A DNA stretch of 42,219 nt from Treponema sp. (GCA_031290475.1 JAITNM010000077.1:1-42219), one strand, 5' to 3'; positions 24,075 through 33,078 are shown, numbered from the stretch's first letter. Notes: generated by a model from the sequence alone, not told the origin. Numbers and translations are program-made.

Positions 24075-24697
24075 TGACCCCTTCCACGCCTGTTTATGGG
24101 AATATTCGCTTTCGGGCCCTGCAGGTAAGCGCTTTCCTGTTGCTCCTGATCTCCAATGCCACGGTCAACGCCCAGGACCGTTCTCTTGAGGATCTGCTCC
24201 CGGCCCTGCAAGACCGGGCGGTTGTGATGGACATTGTGGCCCGGGTATTGGAACCAAATAAACAAGTGGTGTGGAATCAGACAAATACCCGGGTTACCAT
24301 CCCCGGAAGACCGGTGGGACTCAAGCTTTTGGGAACCAACGTGGTGGTGGCGGTACAGTTTACCCCCTATAAATGGCGGGACGGCCGCAATGTGCTGGTC
24401 GCCCAGGGCCAGATCTGGGTGGATGAGCCCAATAAGGGGATCAGTTATCGCACTACCATGGAAACCATACCCCTGGAATACGGAGAGCCGGTCTACTTCT
24501 TCCCCTTTGGTGAAACAATTTTTTCGGAGGAAACCGGGGAAGACAAACGCCCCGCCTACATCGAAATACAGGTGGTTCTCCGCCCCTATAATCCGGAAAA
24601 GCATGGCCCTGAAGGCCAGGCCGAAGTTCTGCCGGTCCAGGGCGTATCCCAGCCGAAAAGCGTCATCGGGTCCCAGGGAACAGAAACGCCTAAATGA
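24074..24697 (+). CDS. Exported protein of unknown function in the sigma-factor operon
   Basis: A 207-residue protein. Residues about 15-34 (LQVSAFLLLLISNATVNAQ) are a signal peptide or anchor. The rest is a beta-rich domain with VVMDIVARVLEPNKQVVWN and YKWRDGRNVLVAQGQIWVD; I do not recognise the family. The ATG overlaps the anti-sigma stop (TGATG), and its own stop overlaps the next start (ATGA), so all are translated as a block. It is a reasonable candidate for a periplasmic partner of the anti-sigma sensor, but that is inference. Confidence 0.7.
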   Translation: MTPSTPVYGNIRFRALQVSAFLLLLISNATVNAQDRSLEDLLPALQDRAVVMDIVARVLEPNKQVVWNQTNTRVTIPGRPVGLKLLGTNVVVAVQFTPYKWRDGRNVLVAQGQIWVDEPNKGISYRTTMETIPLEYGEPVYFFPFGETIFSEETGEDKRPAYIEIQVVLRPYNPEKHGPEGQAEVLPVQGVSQPKSVIGSQGTETPK

Positions 24698-26322
24698 GAC
24701 CGAAGGGGTACTTTTTCTTCCTCATTTTTATGGTTATATGCCTTTTCCCGGGATGCAGGGAGAAAGACCCGCAAATTGATGCAATATACCCCCGAATTGG
24801 AAAAATGGGAGAAGTTCTGACCATACGGGGAGCGTATTTCGGCGAAAATCAGGAAGAATCATACGTAACCGTGGCCGGTTTTGCCCCCACCACGACAGCC
24901 TATATCACCTGGAGGGACGATCTCATCTCCCTCACCATTCCGGAATTCGCTGAAGCCGGACTGGTATACGTTCACCGGGGTAACAAAAAGAGTAACGCCG
25001 CCCTGTTTTCCAACGAAGAAACCATTCCAAAGCCAATTTTCGGCGCCGATGCGGAAACCGGCCCCCGGATTATTTCGATTAACCCCAAATCCGCCCCTAT
25101 CGGAGGGATAGTAACCATCACGGGAAACAACTTCGGCATCTCCCGGGAAGGCAGCTCGGTCTGGTTTACCTGGGGGGTTGAAGCCTCCTCTTCAGCGCCG
25201 GCGGAACTGATCGGGCCTGCTTCGGTGGAAGTTTTAGAAAACGATTTCGGCTACGAGGTCTGGGGTGAACGGGAAATACGGGTACGGGTACCCGACGGCG
25301 CCATGAGCGGAAATTTGGAGATCCGGACTGCCCGGGGGAACAGCAGGCCCAACTATTTTGAAGTTTCCGAAAAACCGGGAATAAAAACCTTCCGGAATAA
25401 GCTGAGTTATGCTATTTCCTATTCTGTGGACATACAGGTCCAGGAAGCGTCGTCGGCAAACACCCTCTACCTTTGGCTGCCCCAGCCGGTCAATTCCGCT
25501 TCCCAGCGCCTGGGAGAACCCCTTTCCAGAAGGGAAGACCCTTTTATTGAAAACTACCGGGGCCTCTCCCTCTACAAGCTGAAGGACTTGGAAACAAACA
25601 AAAGAAAAGAAATTGCCGTATCCTATCCGGTAGAAGTCTATACGGTGGAAACCAGCGTCAGATCCCGGGAGATCAGGCAAAACCGCCCCGCCTCCCTGTA
25701 CGCCGCGTATACCGCCCCTTCTCCCCTGATACCCGGGGATGATCCCCGGATCAAACGGCAGGCGTCAAGTATTGCAGGAAGGGAACAGAACCCCTACCTC
25801 AAGGCTCAGCTTATTTACCGGTGGCTTATAAGCGAAGGGGGGATAAAACCGGGCCCCCTAACCGGAGACGCCCTGGACGCCTTGGCGAATAAACAGGCGG
25901 ATCCCTACCAGGCGGCGCTCCTCTTCTGCGCCCTTGCCCGTGCGGAGGGTATTCCCGCTATTCCCGCGGCAGGGATCCTGGTGGACCAAAACAGCGCCGC
26001 TGTCCGGCATTACTGGGCGGAATTTTGGATCGACGGTTTTGGGTGGATACCGGTGGACCCGGCCCTGGGGGCGGGGGCCTGTCCCGCGAAATTCAACCTG
26101 GCCCAGGAAAACGGGGAATACTACTTCGGCAACCTGGATAACCAGCGGGTCACCTTTTCCAGGGGAGAAGTACATCTGACCCAAATGGAAAGCCAGGGCA
26201 GAACCTCGGGCAGGGAACGGTACTATGCCATCCAAAACCTCTGGGAAGAAGCGGTGGGGGGTCTGGAATCCTATTCATCACTGTGGAATGATATTGTAAT
26301 AAACGGCATCTACCAGGAATAA
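24694..26322 (+). CDS. Lipoprotein with TIG domains and a transglutaminase-like domain
   Basis: A 542-residue lipoprotein with lipobox FPGC near residue 21. Two IPT/TIG Ig-like domains follow: IDAIYPRIGKMGEVLTIRG, and RIISINPKSAPIGGIVTITG at about residue 130. Residues about 355-480 are a transglutaminase/protease-like fold with a full triad: Cys in ALLFCALARAEGIPA, His in AVRHYWAEFWI, Asp in WIPVDPALG. Such envelope proteins act as peptidases, amidases or cross-linkers; substrate unknown. It sits in the sigma/anti-sigma operon with a 4-base ATGA overlap. pyrH begins 13 bases after its stop. Confidence 0.8.
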   Translation: MRPKGYFFFLIFMVICLFPGCREKDPQIDAIYPRIGKMGEVLTIRGAYFGENQEESYVTVAGFAPTTTAYITWRDDLISLTIPEFAEAGLVYVHRGNKKSNAALFSNEETIPKPIFGADAETGPRIISINPKSAPIGGIVTITGNNFGISREGSSVWFTWGVEASSSAPAELIGPASVEVLENDFGYEVWGEREIRVRVPDGAMSGNLEIRTARGNSRPNYFEVSEKPGIKTFRNKLSYAISYSVDIQVQEASSANTLYLWLPQPVNSASQRLGEPLSRREDPFIENYRGLSLYKLKDLETNKRKEIAVSYPVEVYTVETSVRSREIRQNRPASLYAAYTAPSPLIPGDDPRIKRQASSIAGREQNPYLKAQLIYRWLISEGGIKPGPLTGDALDALANKQADPYQAALLFCALARAEGIPAIPAAGILVDQNSAAVRHYWAEFWIDGFGWIPVDPALGAGACPAKFNLAQENGEYYFGNLDNQRVTFSRGEVHLTQMESQGRTSGRERYYAIQNLWEEAVGGLESYSSLWNDIVINGIYQE

Positions 26323-26335
26323 AGGAGGGATGAAA

Positions 26336-27028
26336 ATGGTAACGGTGATTTCTTTAGGCGGTTCAATTGTGGCCCCCGACGGGGTAGACGTTGAATTCTT
26401 AAAACAGTTTGTCGGTCTGATAGAAGAATTACTTGAAGGGGATCCTGAAAAACAGTTTATCCTGGTTTCAGGCGGAGGCGGCCCGGCCCGGGCCTGGCAG
26501 AACGCGTACCGGGAGGTGATTGCCAACAGGACCGCGGTAGTGAACAACGAAGCCGACTGGATTGGGGTCATGGCCACCCGCCTCAACGCCCAGCTGGTGA
26601 AGGCCATATTCGGCGAATACTGCAAGGATCCGGTGGTGACCGACCCCACCCGGGCTAACACCATGACCGGGCGGATCCTGGTAGCCGCGGGATGGAAGCC
26701 GGGCTTTTCCTCGGACTACGACGCAACTTTACTGGCGGAGCAATTCGGGGCGAAACTGGTGATCAACCTCTCAAACATCGAAAAGGTTTACACCGGCGAT
26801 CCCAAGAAAGACCCGGCGGCCAAACCCATAGACGCCATTTCCTGGGCTGATTTTCGGGCCATGGTGGGAGAAGAATGGGTTCCGGGCAAAAACGTGCCCT
26901 TTGATCCGGTGGCGAGCCGTCATGCCTCGGAGACGGGCCTTACGGTGATCTGCGCGGCGGGGAAAAACCTGCGGAACCTGAAAAACCTGCTCCAGGGCGC
27001 GCCCTTCACCGGTACGACCATCGGGTAA
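26336..27028 (+). CDS. pyrH: UMP kinase, archaeal type
   Basis: A 230-residue amino-acid-kinase-fold enzyme making UDP from UMP. The N-terminal MVTVISLGGSIV and ILVSGGGGPARAWQ bind phosphates; INLSNIEKVYTGDPKKDP is the family's conserved base-binding segment. It resembles the archaeal UMP kinase branch, also found in spirochaetes, rather than the usual bacterial enzyme. I use ATG 26336 because AGGAGG lies about seven bases before it; ATG 26330 touches the ribosome site. It follows the transglutaminase-like gene by 13 bases and may share its message. Confidence 0.85.
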   Translation: MVTVISLGGSIVAPDGVDVEFLKQFVGLIEELLEGDPEKQFILVSGGGGPARAWQNAYREVIANRTAVVNNEADWIGVMATRLNAQLVKAIFGEYCKDPVVTDPTRANTMTGRILVAAGWKPGFSSDYDATLLAEQFGAKLVINLSNIEKVYTGDPKKDPAAKPIDAISWADFRAMVGEEWVPGKNVPFDPVASRHASETGLTVICAAGKNLRNLKNLLQGAPFTGTTIG

Positions 27029-27127
27029 CGCTCAATTGGTCCTTAAAACGTTCCGTTCTTGCCCAAAAGAGGTGTTTTCAGGTAGTATTTAAGAAGCAAT
27101 GAAACGAGCAAATATAAGGAGTGGAAA

Positions 27128-28792
27128 ATGGAAATATCGGCCTTGCAGAAAGCCCGTTATACCTATCAGCCCAAGCTTCCCGCCAGTTTATCCCAAAAGA
27201 CAAGTGAAATTGCGGTTCAATTTGGTTCTCCCACCGAATCCGTGGCGGATACGGGGGCCCTTAAAGGGCTCTTTAAAAATACCTACGCCCAGCCTATCGC
27301 CACCTTTGTTAAAGGGACCAACGATAAGCTCGGCCGCCCGCTCAAGGCGGGGGTCATCCTTTCGGGGGGACAGGCGCCCGGGGGACACAACGTCATTGCC
27401 GGACTCTACGACGGCCTCAAAAAGGGTAATACCGGGTCGGCGCTTTACGGCTTTTTAGGCGGTCCCAGCGGGCTTATTGAAAACAAGACCATGATCTTTA
27501 CCGATGAATGTATCGACCGGTACCGGAACACCGGGGGCTTCGATATTATCGGTTCCGGGCGTACCAAGATCGAAACCCCGGAACAGTTTGCCGCATCCCT
27601 GGAAACCGCCAAAAAACTCGCCCTGGACGCGGTGGTGATCATAGGGGGGGATGACTCCAACACCAACGCCGCGCTCCTGGCGGAATACTTCCTGGAACAG
27701 AAGGCGGGGATTCAGGTTATCGGGTGCCCCAAGACCATCGACGGGGATCTTAAAAACGAGTACATTGAAGCTTCCTTCGGTTTTGACACGGCCTGTAAAA
27801 CCTACAGCGAGCTTATCGGAAACATCGAACGGGACTGCAACAGCGCTAAAAAGTACTGGCATTTTATCAAACTTATGGGAAGGGCCGCGAGCCATATCGC
27901 CCTGGAATGCGCCCTGCAAACCCAGCCCAACATCTGCCTTATTTCCGAGGAAGTGGAGGCAAAGAAACACTCCCTGTCCGACATCGTTAACCAGATCTGT
28001 GATTCTATCTGCAAACGCGCTGCCAAGGGGAATAATTTCGGCGTGGTTCTAATCCCCGAAGGGCTTGTGGAATTCATTCCGGAAATGAAACAGCTTATCG
28101 CGGAACTGAACGATATTATGGCCAGGGATGAAAAAGAATTTAACGCCATGGAAACAGGTTCCTTCCAGGACATCAGCGTCTGGCTTGCCCGGAAATTGTC
28201 GGGCCCCTCAGAATCGGTGTTCTTAAGCCTGCCTGAGGAAATCGCCCGGGAGCTCCTCATGGACCGGGACCCCCACGGAAACGTGCAGGTGTCCCTTATC
28301 GAGACGGAAAAACTGCTCATCAGCATGGTAAAGCGCCGTCTTGCGGCGCTTAAAAAAGAAGGCATCTACAAGGGGAAATTCGGCCACCAGGGGCACTTCT
28401 TCGGCTATGAAGGCCGCTGCGCCTTCCCCTCAAACTTTGACGCCGACTACTGCTACAGTCTGGGATTCAGCGCCTTTGTGCTCATCGCGTCGGGGCTTTC
28501 AGGCTACCTTTCCAGCGTACGAAACCTCATTGCCCCGGCAGGGGAATGGATTGCGGGGGGCGTGCCCTTAACCATGATGATGAACATGGAACACCGCCAC
28601 GGCGCCCCAAAACCGGTGATCCGCAAAGCCCTGGTGGAACTGGAGGGCGCGCCCTTCAAGACCTTTGAAAAAACGCGGGACAGGTGGGCCGAAGAAACCT
28701 GTTACCTTTTCCCCGGGGCCATCCAGTACTTCGGGCCTTCCGAAGTCTGCGACCAGACCACCAAAACCCTGGCTTTGGAACACAAAAAGTAA
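27128..28792 (+). CDS. pfp: Pyrophosphate-dependent 6-phosphofructokinase (long, PFP type)
   Basis: A 554-residue enzyme that phosphorylates fructose 6-phosphate with PPi, reversibly, in glycolysis. Motifs: [12 protein letters not shown], then [10 protein letters not shown] near residue 175, where Asp in place of the ATP-enzyme Gly marks PPi use, then [10 protein letters not shown] near 203 with the catalytic Asp. The length and the inserted helical region match the plant beta/spirochaete long form. AAGGAG lies six bases before the ATG. A weak promoter, TTGCCC, 18 bases, TAGTAT (27059-27088), is possible. Confidence 0.93.
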   Translation: MEISALQKARYTYQPKLPASLSQKTSEIAVQFGSPTESVADTGALKGLFKNTYAQPIATFVKGTNDKLGRPLKAGVILSGGQAPGGHNVIAGLYDGLKKGNTGSALYGFLGGPSGLIENKTMIFTDECIDRYRNTGGFDIIGSGRTKIETPEQFAASLETAKKLALDAVVIIGGDDSNTNAALLAEYFLEQKAGIQVIGCPKTIDGDLKNEYIEASFGFDTACKTYSELIGNIERDCNSAKKYWHFIKLMGRAASHIALECALQTQPNICLISEEVEAKKHSLSDIVNQICDSICKRAAKGNNFGVVLIPEGLVEFIPEMKQLIAELNDIMARDEKEFNAMETGSFQDISVWLARKLSGPSESVFLSLPEEIARELLMDRDPHGNVQVSLIETEKLLISMVKRRLAALKKEGIYKGKFGHQGHFFGYEGRCAFPSNFDADYCYSLGFSAFVLIASGLSGYLSSVRNLIAPAGEWIAGGVPLTMMMNMEHRHGAPKPVIRKALVELEGAPFKTFEKTRDRWAEETCYLFPGAIQYFGPSEVCDQTTKTLALEHKK

Positions 28793-28819
28793 TCAAAAAG
28801 ACTGAAATCTAAGGTTGCT

Positions 28820-28859
28820 GTTCCAAAATCTGACATTTTGGAACTGCCTCGACTATACT
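28820..28859 (+). promoter_or_regulatory. Promoter with overlapping inverted repeat, DUF4139 gene
   Basis: GTTCCAAAAT and ATTTTGGAAC form a perfect 10-bp inverted repeat with a 5-base centre (28820-28844). The -35 CTGACA (28830-28835) sits in its middle. An 18-base spacer leads to TATACT (28854-28859), six bases before the ATG. The repeat is a likely operator; it has no T tract and is a poor terminator for pfp. Confidence 0.6.
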
Positions 28860-28865
28860 GAATAT

Positions 28866-30977
28866 ATGAGAAAGTACCTGTTTTTATCACTTGCGGTTCT
28901 TCTGGCCGGGGGCGCCGGCCTTTCCGCCCAGGCTGTACGGGAGGCCCGGGGCGGCGCCGGACCGGCTCAGGCCGCAGCGGGGGCTGAAAAGCTTCCCCTG
29001 AAAAAACTTGCCCTCTATTCCTCCGGGGTGGGGTTCTTTGAACGCCGGGGGACCTTGCCGGATAACGGGGGGAGCGCGGAAACGGTCCTCTCTTTCCCGG
29101 TAAGCGCCGTAAACGATGTGCTGAAATCCCTGGTTATTACCGGGGGCGGCAGTGCTCCTGTCACGGTGAGCTATTCCTCCTTTTTCGCTCCAGGAAATTT
29201 CAGGATAGATCTGGGGAATAATCCGGATATCGCGGAAATTCTGCGCCGTTTCCAGGGTGAGGAAATTGAAATCAACGCGCCTAATCCTCTTCGGGGGAGG
29301 ATCCTGGCAGTGGAATACCGGGATACCCCTTCTTTCACCGAAGGAACCCCCCTTTCCCGGGACGTTTACCTTTCCCTCTTTTCCCCGTCGGGCATTAACG
29401 TCATTAACCTTAAGGACATATCCTCTTTTAATTTTGTGAAAGAGGAAACAAGGGCCGATCTAAGCGGGGCCCTGGATCGTATCGCCGGTTCCCGTAACGA
29501 TGAAAGCAGGGATCTCCGCGTTACCCTCCCCGGCGCCGGCGGTTCGGAAATTACCATAAGCTACGTCATCCCTTCGCCGGTATGGAAAGTTTCTTACCGT
29601 TTGGATCTCTCGGGAACAGAACCCCTGTTCCAGGGATGGGCCATGATTGATAACGACAGCGGTACTGACTGGGACAATATTGAACTATCCCTGGTTTCGG
29701 GGAGGCCCGTATCGTTCATACAGAATCTCTACCCGCCCTACCATGTCGGCCGTCCCGTCCTGCCCCTGGCAATCGCCGGCGCGGCGGCGGGGAGGACCTA
29801 CGATTCCGCCCTGAGTTTCGGCTCGGGAAGCGGCGCTGAGGAAGAGCGGGAAGCGGCCCTTTCCACGCCGCGCAACAGGGTTTTAATGGAAAGCGTGACG
29901 GCCGGCGACAGCGAAGAAGCCGCCTATGCAAGAGAAATTCCCGTGCCTGCGGCCAAGCGGGCGGTGACAGCGGGGGGGACCGCCGCAACGGGAAGCGGAC
30001 TGGCGGATCAGTTTGAGTTTACCCTGAAACAGCCGGTAACCATTAAAGCCGGAAAGAGCAGTATGCTTCCCCTGGTGGAGGCTACGGTTACCGCGGCAAA
30101 GACCCTGGTTTTTTCAGGCGCCGATGCCGCACAGGCCCAGGCAAGAGGCGGCGGGGCAGTTCATCCGGGGATCAGCGCGGAGATCACCAACACCACCGGG
30201 ATGAGGCTCCCCCCGGGGCCCATTACGGTTTATGACGGAGGCTCCTATGCGGGAGACGCCCTGATTGAATTTTTCCCGGAAAAGGAAAAACGGATCGTTT
30301 CCTATGGGGACGATCTCTCCGTTTCCGGAACGACGCGCAATTCCGGGGAACGGCGCATAACGGCGGTGACCGTAAGCAGGGGTATCATGACGGTAAAGCG
30401 CAGCCAGAGTTACGAGACCCTGTATTTACTGCGGAACGCCTCGGAAGAAAGCAAGGCCCTCATCATTGAACACCCCGTTACGGCCGGAACTACCCTGGCG
30501 GAACCTGTTTCTTTCAGCGAACGCACCGATACTGTTTACCGTTTTAAACAAACGTTAAAATCCGGTGAAGAGCTGAGTTTTACGGTAAGGGAAGAACGGC
30601 CGGTGCTGGAGCAGGTGGCGCTTGCCCGGACCCAGCTTGATTCCTGGCTGGGCTATTCCTCGGGAGAGGAGATCCCCGCCAATGTGCGGGAGGCCCTGCG
30701 GAAAGGGGCGGAACTCAAGCGCGGGGCGGACGAAGCCAAGGCGGCCCTGGCGGAAATAGAAAGGGGGCTTAAGCGGCTTGAAGGGGACGAGGAGCGGATA
30801 CGAAAAAACCTGGAAGCCGCAGGCAGGGAGACCCCCCAGGGCCGGGACTACCTCCTCCGCCTCGTTTCCCTGGATAATGAAATTGATGCCCTTGGCGCCC
30901 GGAGGGAAGAGGCCGGCAAGACCGCCCTCGCCTTACAGAAAGAGTACGAAAACTACCTTGATTCCATGAGTTTTTAA
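28866..30977 (+). CDS. Exported DUF4139-type protein
   Basis: A 703-residue protein of unknown function. The signal peptide MRKYLFLSLAVLLAGGAGLSAQA is clear. The middle has the features of DUF4139: ITISYVIPSPVWKVSYRLDL, then WAMIDNDSGTDWDNIELSLVSGRP; a beta-rich C-terminal half follows and the last 90 residues are charged helix (coiled coil). An N-terminal KKLALYSSGVGFFERRG is typical of such proteins. The start at 28866 lies six bases past the -10 with no Shine-Dalgarno; the frame is open to 28815 but without a signal peptide start. It overlaps the convergent ecfT by four bases. Confidence 0.75.
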   Translation: MRKYLFLSLAVLLAGGAGLSAQAVREARGGAGPAQAAAGAEKLPLKKLALYSSGVGFFERRGTLPDNGGSAETVLSFPVSAVNDVLKSLVITGGGSAPVTVSYSSFFAPGNFRIDLGNNPDIAEILRRFQGEEIEINAPNPLRGRILAVEYRDTPSFTEGTPLSRDVYLSLFSPSGINVINLKDISSFNFVKEETRADLSGALDRIAGSRNDESRDLRVTLPGAGGSEITISYVIPSPVWKVSYRLDLSGTEPLFQGWAMIDNDSGTDWDNIELSLVSGRPVSFIQNLYPPYHVGRPVLPLAIAGAAAGRTYDSALSFGSGSGAEEEREAALSTPRNRVLMESVTAGDSEEAAYAREIPVPAAKRAVTAGGTAATGSGLADQFEFTLKQPVTIKAGKSSMLPLVEATVTAAKTLVFSGADAAQAQARGGGAVHPGISAEITNTTGMRLPPGPITVYDGGSYAGDALIEFFPEKEKRIVSYGDDLSVSGTTRNSGERRITAVTVSRGIMTVKRSQSYETLYLLRNASEESKALIIEHPVTAGTTLAEPVSFSERTDTVYRFKQTLKSGEELSFTVREERPVLEQVALARTQLDSWLGYSSGEEIPANVREALRKGAELKRGADEAKAALAEIERGLKRLEGDEERIRKNLEAAGRETPQGRDYLLRLVSLDNEIDALGARREEAGKTALALQKEYENYLDSMSF

Positions 30978-31561
30978 CCGTTATAGCCCTTTGCCTTGAG
31001 GGCCAGGGCTATTTCGTTCGTTCTCTTAAAGAGGGCGAAGAAAAAGGGCTTAAAAATATATTTAACGTTTCCCGCCGACATTTTCATACCCTTGGCCTTT
31101 AAGCCGTAGATTATCTCCTTCAGTTCCCGCTGGAGCACGGGGATAAAGGCGATACAGATACACACCATAAGGCCTATATCCTCAGGATTGATCTTAAATA
31201 CCTTTAAGGGAATAAACAGCAGTTCTACCGAACGGGCAAGTTCCATGGAGGATTCCAGTCGCCTGAAAATAAAAGTAATGTTGCACACCAAAACCAGCCG
31301 GAAAGCCACGAGGAGAGCTTCCCGTACTTCACCCAGGAAGAGGTTGATGAAGGCGGCAAAAAAAATGAAAGGCAGCATTCCCGCAAGTTCCCGGAGAGCG
31401 CCGGTTATTTTAAGGCGAAAAAAGATCATAAGGAAAATGTTGGCAAAGGTGAAAAAAGCAAGGATGAAATAATTTTCGATGAAAAACACAGAAATGGTGT
31501 AAACGATAAGGAGCAGCAGCTTAATAAACCCCGGGATCGCCCCCCTTGTTTCGCCTTTCAT
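30974..31561 (-). CDS. ecfT: ECF transporter transmembrane T component
   Basis: A 195-residue inner-membrane protein of the EcfT/CbiQ family that couples the ATPase to the S component. Several hydrophobic helices fill residues 8-120 (FIKLLLLIVYTISVFFI and others). Two coupling-helix motifs are at IIYGLKAKGMKM and ALALKAKGYNG near the C-terminus, the Ala-x-Gly type signatures that contact ATPase subunits. It starts with an ATGA overlap with ecfA. It is shorter than the commonest T proteins, but both coupling motifs are present. Confidence 0.85.
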   Translation of the reverse strand: MKGETRGAIPGFIKLLLLIVYTISVFFIENYFILAFFTFANIFLMIFFRLKITGALRELAGMLPFIFFAAFINLFLGEVREALLVAFRLVLVCNITFIFRRLESSMELARSVELLFIPLKVFKINPEDIGLMVCICIAFIPVLQRELKEIIYGLKAKGMKMSAGNVKYIFKPFFFALFKRTNEIALALKAKGYNG

Positions 31562-32388
31562 TCCGGTCTCCCGGGGCGCGAAAACGCACGCCCTATCTCG
31601 TCAACCAGTTCGTCAATGGTATAATCCTTCACCCTGATATCAAGTCCCCGGCTTTTCAGGCGGCAGGCGACATCCAGGACAAAGGGCGTTTCAAGGGCCA
31701 GGGATTTAAGCTTATCCACATTATCCAGAAGCTCTTCCCGCTTAAATTCACATTCTATCTTGCCCCGGTTAAGTATCACGATCCGATCCGCGGAAAGCAC
31801 TTCATCTATCACATTGGTAACATAGAGAATAGTCAGCCCCTGTTTATGAAGATCCACAATGATGCGGTGAATGTCTTTCTTACCCTGGGGGTCCAGCATG
31901 GCCGTGGGCTCGTCGAAAATGATGTACCCCGGCTTCATCGCCAAAACACCGGCGATGGCGACCCGCTGCTTCTGCCCCATGGAAAGTTCAAAGGCGTCCT
32001 CAAAGTATTCGATCTTGAGGGTTTGGGTGATCTCCGTAATACGTTCCTGTATCTCTTTTCCATCGAGCCCGAGGTTTTTCAGGCCAAAGGCAATATCATC
32101 CCTCACCTTTTCAAACACAATTTGGTTTTCCGGATTCTGAAACACAACGCCCAGGTTCTTCCGCAGTTCCAATGTTTTTGACCCGTCCCGGGTATTGATG
32201 CCGTTTACCAGCACCGAGCCCTTCGTGGGCATATCCATCCCCGAAAGGACCCTGGCCAGGGTTGATTTTCCCGAACCGTTATGGCCCACAATTGCGACAA
32301 ATTCTCCCTCTGCTACCCTAAGGTTAATATCCTCCAGGGCGCGGAGACCGGAGCGGTATGTGTACTCAACCGATTGACAGATAATCAC
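31558..32388 (-). CDS. ecfA: ECF transporter ATPase (EcfA) lacking the switch histidine
   Basis: A 276-residue ABC ATPase for vitamin uptake. Walker A GHNGSGKST is near residue 35, Q-loop VFQNPENQIVFEKV, signature LSMGQKQR and Walker B IIFDEPTAMLDP with the catalytic Glu. The switch (H-loop) His, normally YITHxMDEA, is Asn here: ILYVTNVIDEV. The signature is LSMGQ instead of LSGGQ. Only one EcfA gene is in the operon, so either a second ATPase is coded elsewhere or this one works as an altered homodimer. The start is GTG in TAGTG, overlapping the S-component stop by one base. Confidence 0.88.
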   Translation of the reverse strand: MIICQSVEYTYRSGLRALEDINLRVAEGEFVAIVGHNGSGKSTLARVLSGMDMPTKGSVLVNGINTRDGSKTLELRKNLGVVFQNPENQIVFEKVRDDIAFGLKNLGLDGKEIQERITEITQTLKIEYFEDAFELSMGQKQRVAIAGVLAMKPGYIIFDEPTAMLDPQGKKDIHRIIVDLHKQGLTILYVTNVIDEVLSADRIVILNRGKIECEFKREELLDNVDKLKSLALETPFVLDVACRLKSRGLDIRVKDYTIDELVDEIGRAFSRPGRPE

Positions 32389-32936
32389 TATTTTTCCCCG
32401 GCAGAAACACTCTCCGCATCGTAGAGATACTTGTTTACAGGTCTGGCAAGAAACACCTTGAGCAGAAACATGGTCCCGGTCTCAACAGGGAACCTGATTG
32501 CCGCAGAAAAGACCCGCAGGGGAAGGAGCGCGACAAAGGCCTTCTTCACAGTAATTGCAATCCACAGGCTTGTTAAGCCGGTACTGATAAATATAAGCAC
32601 CATGAGATTGCTGATAATAAGCCGGACGACAAATTTCCTGTTGGAAATTGTGATCGTCTTGTAGAGGAAAAGTCCGTACACAAGGCCGGTCAAAGCAGCG
32701 CTGATAGTGTAGCCTGCAAAATAGGCCCCCTTGGGGAAGAGAAGCATTCCCAGGAGGTCCCCCAGTACGGCAATGGCGGTACTCCACCCCGGACCAAGCA
32801 GGATCCCGCTTAGAATCAGGGGAACATAGGCGAAACTGATTCGTAGTATCGGCGTTTGAATGGAAATGAGTCTTTCAACGACGAGCAGGGTCGCCAGGAG
32901 CAAGCTTCCCAAAACTAATTTTTTGACCTTCTCCAT
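32388..32936 (-). CDS. folT: ECF transporter substrate-binding S component, folate (FolT) type
   Basis: A 182-residue membrane protein with about six helices that binds the vitamin. The segment SFAYVPLILSGILLGPGWST, then GDLLGMLLFPKGAYFAGYTI and TGLVYGLFLYK, matches the folate-type S component family. The divergent neighbour is folC, which polyglutamylates folates and so traps them, supporting folate as substrate. The start codon at 32936 is preceded by AGAGG 11 bases away, a long spacing, inside a leader that can fold in two ways. It is followed directly by ecfA and ecfT. Confidence 0.8.
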   Translation of the reverse strand: MEKVKKLVLGSLLLATLLVVERLISIQTPILRISFAYVPLILSGILLGPGWSTAIAVLGDLLGMLLFPKGAYFAGYTISAALTGLVYGLFLYKTITISNRKFVVRLIISNLMVLIFISTGLTSLWIAITVKKAFVALLPLRVFSAAIRFPVETGTMFLLKVFLARPVNKYLYDAESVSAGEK

Positions 32937-32997
32937 AAGGTAAGGAACCTCTTAGCCTCAAGTTAATCAGTGGTTCCCAAGGAACCGATCCTAATCC
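32937..32997 (-). promoter_or_regulatory. folT leader with two mutually exclusive helices
   Basis: On the transcript, GGTTCC (plus 32981-32986), GGAACC (32972-32977) and a second GGTTCC (32944-32949) occur in order. Segments 1 and 2 make a 6-bp hairpin with a 3-base loop. Segments 2 and 3 make a helix with a 22-base loop that includes bases next to the AGAGG ribosome site. The second pairing could block translation. The loop TGATTAACTTGAGGCTAA matches the first hairpin of the 140-bp repeat. It does not match the tetrahydrofolate riboswitch consensus I know. Confidence 0.5.
32944..32979 (-). repeat. Relic of the 140-bp repeat's terminal hairpin
   Basis: Minus strand CTGATTAACTTGAGGCTAA agrees with 18 of 19 bases of repeat copy 1 (element positions 10-28), and the GGGAACC / GGTTCCT arms are equivalent to its GGGCAACG / CGTTGCCC arms. 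The rest of the element is absent. Confidence 0.6.
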
Positions 32998-33003
32998 ATG
33001 GGC

Positions 33004-33032
33004 AGAATACCCAGCAACCCTGCTTCTGTCAA
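33004..33032 (-). promoter_or_regulatory. Promoter of the folT-ecfA-ecfT operon
   Basis: On the minus strand the -35 is consensus TTGACA (plus 33027-33032), the spacer 17 bases and the -10 TATTCT (plus 33004-33009). This gives a leader of about 60 bases. Confidence 0.75.
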
Positions 33033-33078
33033 TCCTTATTTAAGTAAATTCGCTCTTTTTTTATCGATGGAAAATAGG

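Noticed and set aside
32937-33000. Tetrahydrofolate riboswitch before folT
   Set aside because: The position suits one, but the conserved core I remember for this class is not present. Only the alternative helices are reported.
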